Source: Monarcha castaneiventris obscurior (Eukaryota; Chordata; Aves; Passeriformes; Monarchidae). Taken from it: a stretch of DNA of 64,000 nt. This document shows, piece by piece, positions 13,969 through 25,900 of this stretch. The stretch covers positions 10,305,001-10,369,000 of the forward strand of contig JAMPIT010000884.1 in the NCBI GenBank assembly GCA_026261815.1. Reading direction: 5' to 3'. The notes beneath the pieces were generated by a model. That model was given only the letters and a program-made list of their open reading frames with translations. It was not told where the DNA came from and did not search any database. Both the position numbers and the translations under genes were made by a program. Positions within the stretch are counted from its first letter, which is position 1, and the number at the start of each line of letters is the position of its first letter.

Positions 13969-16900
13969 AAAGCTATCTATATTTCTCTCAATTATTTGTC
14001 ACAGTAACAATGTGGCTCCTGCTATGTGGTGTTCTATAGTTTCTGATATGATCTGTTTCATTAGTAAGTGGCTTCTCTTTGTAAAATGAAATATTTCTCG
14101 GTAATCATCACTTCAGGCATCAAATCATACACAGAAAAATAGTTCTGAAGATATAATTAATCCTTAAGATGCCACACCTGACAAACATAACTATAGTGAA
14201 AGGATTCAGAAAACTCATTAATCAAAATACAAGTACCAAAATAGATTTCCTCTTGCTTTGAAGTATATTGCCTTCATAACATTGTGAATTAGACCTTCCT
14301 CAAGTCTGATGGTGAACAGTTAACAAAACAAAAGTTTTGGAGAATCAAGTTAGAGTTGGATGTTAACAAGGTTTCCACGCTGATGGAGAACTGCTTCACA
14401 GGAATGTGGCTGGCTATACATATCTTTGCTGAAGTATCTGGGGACAAGATTTTAAAAAACCATACTTTTCAAACATGAATGTCCCAGATGTTTATTTAGG
14501 AAAATATTTATTTAGGAGAAAGGCCTATTTTTCAACTGATGAGCAACCAAGTGCTTATAAAATACTTCAGAAGTAAGTTTGGACACATAAAATTCACTTT
14601 TATAAGCTCTATGACTATCACAGTAATTTCACTGTTGGTTTAAGCTGATCAAAAATAGTGGTCCTGTTATATCCTCCACCCCTTGCCTTGGATTAACACC
14701 TCAAAGAACCAAAACCTTGCCAAAACAAGCACTCATCCGACCGCAGGGTGGAGTGTGTGCTCAGAGGTGGACAGGAGAAGGGGGTTTCCCTTTTGAGCGC
14801 CAATAAAGCTCCGTAAGACTGAACACAATCTCCGTGTTCCTCCTATTGGGAATAGAAAGGCAGCAGTGTACTGTCACAGTGAGTACTGCACTAGTGGCAC
14901 GAACAGGGCTCCTAATGACCCAGGCCAGCTGGTGCAGTGCTGACTGCAGTGGCACATTACCCTGGGATATAAAAATAATATATATATGTGTGTGTGTGTG
15001 TCCCTGGAGAAGTTCAACAACCATTATCCAACAGTGCAGCTCAAGACAGTACTGGGTGCTTCTCTTGAGAAGTGTCAAAGAGGATCAGGGGCATGTCAGG
15101 ACACCCCTCAGAAAAACAGTGTAACCAGGCGAGCCATGCCTGGGACCATAACCAGCACCTCTGGCTCAGATCTCTCCCATATACAGAAGATCTGTGGCCA
15201 CCGGAATCATTTATAAGCCAGGTAAAGGCAAAGGTCTCTTTTAAAGACTGCTTAAACAATTGTCTAAAACTCTTCAGGTACTCACAGCCTTTGGGTGAGT
15301 ACACCCAGGGTACGAGTGTACTAACACTCGTACGCCCAGGGTACCAGTGTTAGTTTAAGTTTAGCTAAAACTGAATCTGCTTCTCTTTACCCTTTTGCTT
15401 CAACTCCAAAGAAAACAAATGAAATGGCAGTACAGGAATTACATTTCAGCATGAAAAAAGGATCTTTCTGTATTATTTGACAGATCAGAAATTTAGGATT
15501 CAATTTGTTATAAATTCAATGACTTCATGAAGTTTAATTTCATTAACATTTGGGTTTCTCTAGAAAGCTTTGATTGCTGAAATGCGTCAAATAAAGAGTC
15601 CATAAAGAGGTGTCATCATATTAATACATTTTTGGGCCAGAAACAAATGGTGAATTAATACCACTCCTGCCTGGCTCCGTGGGGTCCCGCGTGCCCTCAC
15701 AGATGCCTGGGCAGGTTCAGTATTACAGTCAGTGACAAAAGAGTCAGGAAGGGCATCTGCTTGCATTCCAGCAGGATTTATTCATGATCACTGTCAAAGG
15801 TTCAGAAGCAAATACGAACATGATCCCGAGGGTCCCACTTTTATCCGGGGGCGGGGAAAAGGCGGGACCAAGGAACGGGGACCAATGGGGGAGTGACAAA
15901 GGATAGAGGCTGACAGCCAACCGGGGAATTCAAACTGGAATAGAATAATTTAACAGAACCGTGCACTCTGGGAAAAGCTTTTTGGTTGCCTTAGCATAAA
16001 GGTATGTTCACCGGCTACCACAGTGAATATTTTTAAAGCTATTATCTGTCAAGTTGGATCATATGGAGCCTTGGTATTATGAAAGAATTAAAAACAATCT
16101 TTGATTTTACTGAGGTTTGGCTAGTTTACAAATACTGTGATCTTTATTAAGGATACTAAATAACTTCAGAGAGATGTGTTCTTATCTTGGTTTGGCAAAC
16201 TTGAAGTGCTTTAAGATATCAGGTTTGCCTTCCAGCCAAACCTCGCAATGGGTTTCAATGTTGACAATGCTGTGAAATCACTCATGCCTAAAATGCAGTA
16301 ACTGTACTTGAAGTAACCTCATTAAAAAATAGTTTCCATCATATATTTTTAAATCTTTCCTGTTCCACCTTTAGGAATGTGAGGTGCTCCACATACTAGA
16401 AGACCCTTACAAATTACCAAAACAGGTGGAAAAACTTCAGGGATGAATGTCCAAAATGTGCAAAATCACATATATCAGCCTCCTGATACTTTATTCCCAA
16501 TATGTTATTTACAGGGGCCTTCATGTGCATCATCACAGACATGCAATGTCTCCATTTAGTGAGAGTGGCTGTGTTTACCCTGCCTGTCTCACAATCACAT
16601 TATTCCCATTCAGCCGCACTTGGATCCACAACACCTGGGCAATTAATTATTGGAACCTTTGTGATAAAAGCATTTCTTGGCAAAGAGCCACAATTATGGC
16701 ACAGAGTGGGATATGGCTCTGTGATTTGATTTACCATGGAAGAAAAAGTACCTAATCCTGAAGCTTTGACACAGGAGCCCCTATAGAGTGCTCAGTCATC
16801 ACCTAGAGCCAACAGCTCTGCTGTTCCTGTTTGCAGAACTCTTGACAAGGGAAGCTTCCTGAACTTTAATGTGTGTCAATTCCTGACCAGTTCTCAAGGG

Positions 16901-19900
16901 TTGAAATAAGGGGTCACCTTCACCACATTTGGCCCCTTTAAAAACAAAAGTTAAGATACGGCTGTTTTCAAGTAAGCCAGGCATCTGTCTATCATACTGG
17001 GAAAGATTTACAATAGGCTTTGGGTCTTATCTTCCTTTTCCATTTTTAAGGGGTGTGTAGGCACTGCTGCAGGAATAAGATGGTTGCTATCAACACACAG
17101 ACTTGGATACAGCAGCAGAAGCAGCTGAATCACAGAATCATTAAGACTGGAAAAGGTTTTCAAGATCATTGAGTCCAACCTTTGACCAAACACCGCTGTG
17201 TCAACTAAACCAGAGCACTGAGTGTCACATCCAGTCATTAATCAATTGCACATATATTTCATACTTGGAGATCATCATAAAAGCAGGTTTTTGACTACTT
17301 TGAACTGGGGCAGAGCACCTCAGAAAGCTGGATTCACACAGACATCTCTCTAAGGAATTGCTATAGTATGTTTCTTGTTGTACTGGATTTCAAATCTGGC
17401 TTTTATTTGCTCATTTATGCAATATCTCAGCCCACTGTTTAACATGAATACCAGAAAATGCATGCTATGCAATCTGAACCAAGGACTTTGGTGCCCTTTG
17501 CTGTCCCTAACTCAGTCCATTTCTTTCCCAAGGTGTCAGGTTTTATACTTCACATCACAGTTCACAAAACTTTGTAAGTATAATTTATCTGTACTCAGTA
17601 TAATTTATCTGCCCACTGGGCCTAACGGAAACTGTAACTAAAGGTGGTCTGTATGAATGGTTTTGGAATACTTTGTACCACCTGAGAGAGGACATGAACA
17701 TAGATCAAGGAGGAGAGTTGGATTAACCAGATACTTACAATGGGCTAGAGTGAAATTCGGCATTAGGAACGTTGTTCCACTCGAGATCGAGAATCATTCT
17801 CACCAGAAAAGCTCCTTCAGCATTTCTCAGATATGAAATGAAAATTTGCCTTCTGCTCAAGCTGCTCCTTTGACCCCAGAAGAGCTCTCCAGCCTCAAAT
17901 TCTTCTGGAGGGGAGGGAGGGTGTTGAGTGATTTGACTGCTGAGCAGTACAGTCAGCAGCATCCTGAAAGGGCAGGTTTAGGCAGTAAATCTAGGATCCT
18001 GTTTACCAAATGGCTTTTGGGCACCCTCATCTCAAATGCACAGCTACTAATTTCAACAGGGCAACCTGGCATAGAGAAAAACTCACAAAATGTTCTTTTC
18101 TGAGGAGGTCCTCTTGTGAGAGAGGCAAGCCTAGGGATGAAACCGGAACAAAGATACTGAAAGGGACTGTGTCTTTTTCAATATACAGCTGCAAAAGCCT
18201 GTTGAAAAACCTACTGAATTATGTCCTGCTCCATGAGCTTGCTGGTAATGACTGGCCAGCACCAGTTTTGTATGGTCAGACACCATTGTTTTTTCATGCC
18301 AATGATATTATAACCACAACAAAATGTTCCTATTGCTGCTTACTTCCTAGTAAGAGTATCCACATGGGGAGATAACAAGCGTTCTCTCTCCTTGCCCCTG
18401 CACACAGCCGAGTTCGCCTGGATGCCCTGGCTCCGCCTACACCTCCCCTGCCTCACAGAAACCCAGATGTAGGTGAACTGTTGCTTTCAGCACCAGCTGT
18501 GCCAGGAAGCCCGCATCAGTCTGGGAATCTTATTTTGCCGAACACCAAAACACATGCACGGTAAGAGCCAGCCAGTCTCTGGCCCAAAGATAAAGAGTCT
18601 GGAGCAACAAAGGAGAGAGAAGCTGAGGGAAATGTGAAGGTACTTGCCTGGTAGTGGAGAGTGGGTCCAGGGACAAAGTTCGGAACCAAATCTTTTGCAC
18701 ACCAATGACTGAATTTAATGTCAGATCATACAAACATTTGCATGGAGGACTGTAAAAAGACTTAGCCACACTGCAAATGGCCAAATTACTTATGAGATAC
18801 AGCCCTGTGCTAAGGACGGGTGTCACGAAAGTCAAACAAACCTCCAGTCTCCTTCTTCTGCCCCCAACTAATATGGGATCTCACAAGCACACTTGCTCAT
18901 GGTACCTGGTTTTGTTTATCTTCTTGATCATTTTTGACAAGTCTCTCCTCAGACTCTGGAACACACTAAACAATCATGATACCACAGTGGAAATTGGACT
19001 AGTGATAAATCCAGCATAGTGCTGTCAGTAGTTGAGACACTCTGTAATGGTTCAAAGGTAACATCATGAACTGTCACCCACGTAAAAGAGGTTGGAAATT
19101 CAGGACAGAGACAACAGTATCAGCCTTGCCATTAACAATGGAGAGCCGTAGTACATATCAGTGTAGATACAAGTGCATTCAAGCACTGATTCCTGTTTGA
19201 TATGTTTTCTTTCCTTGATTTTGCAATACTGTCCTTGCCTCCTCCTTCTCCTACCTTTGGGCCTCCTTCTTCTACATATCCTTTGGGAGACTGTTCTTTC
19301 TTTTTATAACATTCCTTGGGGCAGCGCTTTCCTCTGCTTCTATTTTCTTCTATTATCCCCCTCACAACCTGCTCCTTCACACTCATCTCCTCCTCCAATG
19401 ACCGCAGCTACAATCTGTCCATCTACAAAGCACAAACCAGCCTGATCAGCCATTCTCCATCCAATCTCACACATAACTCAGCTTCCCTAACATCTCCCTG
19501 AAGTTTCAGCATCAGCTTAAAGGAATAATGGCTGAAACTGATAACCTGAATCTTTTCAGCCCAAAATTCTCTCTCAGTGTTGAAACCCCCACTTTTCTTC
19601 TGTAACTTCACCTCTAACAGCTCCTCCCACTCTTTAAACCTTTCCCAAAAGAATGGTATCTTCTCACTTTTTTTCCCCCCTGTTGCACTTTTGAGAGCAT
19701 CTTGTTCTTTTGCATTCACACAAGCACAGATTAGATACAGGTCCTTCTTAAGGCATCGTATGTCTCCTTGTTTGTGATAACCTTGCAAAAACTGTGTTAC
19801 TAATGAGGGTCTTCTGGCAAGTGCATCTTCATCTTCAGGAAAGTCTGTCCTTCCTCCTCTTCTTTTCCCAGTGCTCCCTCCCTTCTTTGAATGCCTTCGT

Positions 19901-22900
19901 TGGCTTCCTCTAGTCTGATACTGAGTCAAGGTCTATACACTGAGGTCTTTCAGTAATTCTGGTAATTCTTTTCCTGCTTTTTTCCATATACTCTTATGCA
20001 TTTCATCACATTCTGAACTAGTCTGTGTCTTTCCTTTTACAGAAAAAAACCCAACCAACAAAAAGCTTACTGCTGAAATTTTCAATCTTTTCTCTTGTAG
20101 AGAAAATTAGTCTTCTAAAAAAAAGACATCTGGTGATCCAATTTCCATTAGCAGACAAAATAGTTTTGATGTTCTGGTCATTTCTCCTGAAACAGTACAA
20201 CAGAAGGAAACATTCTTCTTGTTCCTTTTACCAATGCATTTATGATTTATTATCAAAATAAATCTATTCTTTCCTATATAGGCAGCAAAAAGACATCAAA
20301 AAGTATGTAGAAAAAAAAAGATTTAAAAATATGCTATGTGGATCCCAGAGGCGTATGTGGTCATCCAGCATGATGGTCCAGGTGTGCTCTCCCAGAAGCG
20401 CATAAATTGCTTTTTGCAACAAGTTGGAACATTGTAATTGCAGAAAGATTCCTGAAAACCCTCCTGGCCTAGTTGGGCATTTTCTCTGCTGGAGTTGCTA
20501 TGTTCCCCACAGTTCTGATGTTCCTGTACTTAAGTGGGATAACCACTAAAGCTTTCTGATACTGTCTATGCCCTTCATGGTTTTCCTCCCTTACACAAAC
20601 CCTTCCCTTTCTTTAAAAGAGGGACTCACTTTGTGAATTTTCATGGACTAGAATCCCACCTTATTTGTCTTGAAAACTTCCCAGCACTTTTTAAGGGAAC
20701 ACCTAACACTCTGATAATTATTCATAATAAAAAGTATATTACGAGGAGAGCAGCAGAACTGCTGCTGGCAGAATTATTTGAAATCCTAATATCACACATA
20801 CAAGGTCCTGCCCTGAACCTCTGTCCCTCCAGGAAATATCAGCTGGGGGATTGTTTTGATTTTCCTTTTCCAATTCTGCTGCAGGCAGTTTTCTTTGCAG
20901 CTTCCATCCATTAATCTCAAAGTACTTTTACATAGAGGAATTAATTAAGAGTCTTACACACAAGAATTAATTAAGACAGTAGTAGGCATGTCTTATCATC
21001 TCCATGTTGCACAGGGGAAACTGAGGTGAAGAAAGAGTTGCCCAATTCTTTCACAGAGCTTGGGCATGTGTCATATCTTCTCAATTCAGTGTGTAAGAAC
21101 ATCATTTCTCTCTTTACAAAGTGAGGCAAATAATCCAGTTTATCAAGTAAAATACCACTGACACACAGACCTGTTCTTCAAAATGGAAACACTTCCCTCA
21201 GGCAAATACCTTGGCCAGTCGAATTTCCAAACACATCCTTCTTTCTTATTTCAGACAGAAAGAAGCACACGGCACGAAAAGCAAACTACTGTAACTCCTG
21301 TGGGATCTGATAACATTTTTACTCTGCTAAAGAATTGCCCCAATACCTGAAATCTGTAATCTTATCATCCTGTTTTAACAGACTCTCCCTTTTTCTCAGC
21401 ATTCACATGTATACTCTGTTTGATCAAGAAAGAAATAGAAACCTAATGACTTAGGATTTTTATCTACAGTCCATAAAACCTTTGCAGAGCTGACACCATG
21501 CTATCCTGCTTCTGAAAAGCACCAGTGCCACCTTCAGATCACGTGAAATAGGGCTTTTTCACAACCCTCCATATGAAAGGTGCAGTGATTTTTCTTTTCC
21601 TCCAGACAAGTCCTGCTGAAGCACATGTATGAACCTGAGCAGAATCTGCACATTCACATACCAAAGCACAAACATTCACTGAGAACAGTGGTCCTTTATT
21701 TTCATAAATAAACATTAATAAAAAGCAGTGAAATACTGCTTTTTAATACCTGGCATAAGAATCCCAGTGTATTCCCCTGCCACCACCCGAGCAGCTCCCA
21801 TTGGGCAGAGCAGCACATCAGCTAAGACCTGCTCCTGCCCTCCACCTTAACATTATTTGCCACCTGCTCCTGGTTACATTAGGTCCCTCATCATTTCAAA
21901 ACTAAGCCATTTGCATTTTTAGTTAGAGCCAGTTCTGAAAAAAAGTTAGAATACTTCTCAAATTAAAGAAGAGGCGTCTGATATTTTGAATAAAAAATTA
22001 TCTGTGATATTAATTCAAATTACACATTTTGGACTGAAGAATATGAAATCAACACTGTCTTGAAAATCAAGGTAGGATTCAATTACTTGAGTTAATTTCT
22101 TTGACCTTGTCCTACAGTATAGTTGAGAGAAGAAAGTAGGCAGAAAACACTACTCACCCACTGTCATACCATCCATGTAACGCTTGATGATATCAAAGGA
22201 GTCTCTCAGATTTCCTTCTGTAATGTCAAATATGATATCTGCCTGGTTGGCCGGATATGTAGGTGTGATGGCACGAAGAAAAATAATCTCTGCAAGTAAA
22301 GAGTATCACAGAATGCACTGACAAGTATTTGAAAACATCACTGAAGAATCTGACAGAATTTGATCCAAAATGTCTTGTCCTCAAAGTTGGTGGACCACAT
22401 GCCCCTCCTTTACTACTCCCAGTTTGTCCTTTAAAATAGAAAGGCAGAAGATCTAAGGGAAGCGAGGATTTGGATAGATTTATTTTCTCCTCCTATTTTC
22501 ACCATCCAAAGGCCCTGAAGCCAAAGCACTCTTACTTTTAAAATCCAAAAAGACTGCTCTTAAAAAGCCAATCTGATTTCCAGTATGTAGCCACAGAGGA
22601 CATCAAGGATCCACAGGCTGGGCTGAGGAAGGGACCAAATGGATAAACCTCGCCACTCTGATTTCCCTAGGCAGTTACACAAAGTATTGCCGTTACAAAT
22701 TAAAGAGTCCTTTGGAGTACTGGAGGAGGTGTTCAGGTTTAAAAATAAAAGTGAGATTATTTTCAAGTCCCTTGTGAGGGATGGAGGTATTATTACTCTC
22801 ATTATTATCCTCACTCTACAGATGATGAAACTAGGCTTGGAGCTGTAAGAATTCACCTGAGGCCGTACACCGAATTACAGTTTACATCTTCTGGGCTTCA

Positions 22901-25900
22901 GTAGTAATCTCAAATCACTAGGTCTCATCTCTTTTTATTAAAACACGAGGATGGACTAATGAGGTTTGGGAAGCATCCTGGGCCAAGTCCTTAGCTCTGC
23001 TGCCAGTACCCGTGGTGAAGCTGAAGCTGTGTGTATGGGAGCAGAAGTGGCCATGGGGCATTCCTCCATTTCTGGTGAAGCAGGGCTAGCCAAAGCCTGA
23101 AACAGGCCTGACACAACCTACAGGAGCTCTACATCAGTGGTTAAATTGTTCTTGTCCGGGCAAGGACTGGGATGTCTCTTTCCCCACTCCAGCCTGGTGC
23201 AGAGGGGAAGAATCAGCTTTGGCTTTCATTTAGGACAACTTTCTGAAACAACTAGGCTGAGACTCTGGGTACATCAGAAATGGGGATTTAGGGCCTTTAG
23301 AAACCCCTTCAAAATAATCTTTCTTACTTCCATGTCCTTCTCTCTGTGTCTGTGCCACTCAGTAAGGTGCTGAGAGCAGCAGGGCTGCAGGCAGTCATCC
23401 CACTGATGGATGCATTGGCAGAAATTCATACAAATGGCAAGGAGCAAAAACTGGCTCTTGATCTGTAAGTTTTTAGTTTTTATGTCAACTGATAAAGTGA
23501 GTGTGATTCTTACGAAACTCCAGGACTTAAAAACTCTCAGGTACTGCAGAGGACAGCCACTCACTTGGCTGCTTTTTGAAATTCTTGTCTTAAAAACTTT
23601 CTGCCCTGTCCTTGGAATTTCCCTTCCTTTAATCTGTAGCAAACACCACATTGTTCATGGGTCAAAAATCAGCCAGTCACAGATCATATACTCAATATAA
23701 AATATTTTGTGATTAATGTCTTCATGTAAGGTTTTTATTCTTGGAACAAGTCACCTGTCAGTAGCAAACAACTGATCATAGACAGATGAGAGAAATATAT
23801 TGAGCACCTTGTTTCTACAGCAAAACCTACAAACAAGGGAGGAAAAAATGTCATGGGGCATACGGCTATTGTGTGAGTAAATGTGGTACATGGGAATTCA
23901 GAGTCAATATTTCCTTAGACAGGGAAGCAGTATGAGTTAGAGCTCAGAATTACTTTCTTTCCTCCATAAAATTAAAACTCCTGGATATCCAAGGTTTTAA
24001 TTAAATGAATAGTACACTATAATTTGGAGCTGTGCAAACATTTACTGCACCAGTAGTGAGTCTGGCTTTAGGCAAGGATTTCCGGTGGAGGTTTTGTATG
24101 TTGTAGTCTATTAAATGGAACAAGGAGCAAACCACTTACCTTCGGGTCTTGTAAATTCTCTGAACGTGGGCAGTGAAATGACAGTGTGGGAAATTGTGTG
24201 GACTGGATCCAGCAGACAGCTGACATCATTTGGTCGACATGACTTAATGCAACGGATGGTATCTGTCTTTTCTAGTCTGACACTAAGAGAAACCAAAAAA
24301 AGATTCATATATAGACTGCATATTAAATACTTAGTGTTTTGCAATCTAAGGAGCTAGAAACTGTAGTTGATATAAGCGTTGATTCTTCATCTCACAAACT
24401 TAGACAAATGCAGATCATCAGAACTTTGAGACCCCTGAAGAACTTGGTTTGGCTCAGAGTTGCTGTCAAAACCCCCTCCAACCCAACTCTTCAAGCCAGG
24501 CATGTGAAAACAAGGAGAACTGTAGTGCCTAAGATGCCATGTAATGTCCCTTTCCAAGGACAAACAGGACCAAACAATGAGACCCACACCCTCAGATGGC
24601 CTGGTCTCAGCAATTTCAGTGGAGCCACATTTACTTGCACAAGCCTTTTTTACTCAGTCATATAAAGCAGATAGAATTATTTCCATTTTAGAAATCTGGC
24701 ATAAATATGTAAAGGGCCAACTTTCGTGATTTTCAGTGTAGCAAGGGTCACAAGAGCTTTTTTAAAGTCTTTTTTTCATACCCTCCCTTTTCATCTGAGA
24801 GAACTGAGAAAACAGAGAGGAATGGAAACTACGGGAGGAAAAAAGTTAACCACATTATTTAAAACCTCAAAGGTTGAATTCCGAGTTTGGGGAAATGGTA
24901 AAGGTCATTTCATATTTCATCTCAACCAGCTGCTCATTCAGCCCTGAAAGTCTATTAAAAGTTAAATGACTTCTCACCCATGTCCACCAGAGTGCATTTA
25001 AAGTCACTTACAGTTCAAGAACTTCACACAATGCGCACTCTGTGTTCATGAGAGATGAAAGGGCTGTGCTAGGACTTAAAATGTGACTAAGTCCCACAAA
25101 TTATCTCAACTTTGACCTGCCCATTTCTACATATTTTGAAGTGGAAAAAGAAAACACTGCAGTGTCAGAGGGGGGGAATTAAAAGATTAAAAGTGAGAAA
25201 AATTTACTGAGTTACAGGGAAACAAAAAAAAAAAGGAAGATTTAGTTTGTAGATACCTCTAAAAACAAATGGTTCTTGCTCTTTTCAAAATGTGTTATTC
25301 CATTCCACACCTACAAACCATCTTTCTTCAGATGTTTATGGCTCTATTAATAATCAATATATCACTAACATCTTATTACATGCTCCCCACCTCTGCTCAT
25401 CAAAGAAAATTAAGCCAAACATGCTGATACTGTATGAAGCTAAAATAACAGGAAAACACGAATCAACATCAAGGAACACATGCTTCAACAGATGTGAACT
25501 GGCACAGTCCACAGGGAGGCAACAGAGCTGAGTTAATAAACACCAGCTGAGCCTGGTATTCACACCCTGTACTTGATGCTTTGAGACTGGCCAGGAGATA
25601 CAGGCCAGAAGAGACCTTTTACTTCCCACCATTATCTGTGTACAAAATCTTGTCATTTCCTAGACACCTCACTTATGAACAGTAGCTTGCATAACTTATT
25701 TTGGGACACTATTACTGAGAAGTACTGTTAGAATACATAGAACATCCTACATTTCCGTAGCTGTATTTAGATAATAGAATTTGTATGCAAAAAACATTGC
25801 AGCAGGAGTGTCTCAGGCATTCAGTAGTGGTTTGCTTTTGCTTCTTCCTAGGAATAAAAGGGAGCTTTACTCTCAACTTCAGCTGGGACAAAAGGCAAAT

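Larger units (their letters stand above)
3438..22157 (-). other. FBLN1 intron 16 (18.7 kb)
   Basis: Separates the last two isoform D exons and makes up almost a third of the window. Its recognisable contents are listed separately: palindromes, GAA/GCA microsatellite, CR1 pieces, LTRs, a provirus fragment and a coding-like block. Stretches 3500-5800, 5870-7050, 7410-8190, 8620-10190, 10870-12300, 16030-17120, 17250-19120 and 20050-22150 show no feature I can support. Confidence 0.9.

Noticed and set aside
24282..24287. Alternative acceptor for exon 15D using the AG five bases downstream
   Set aside because: It would break the frame from exon 14; the tctcttag acceptor restores Thr and the human-like sequence.
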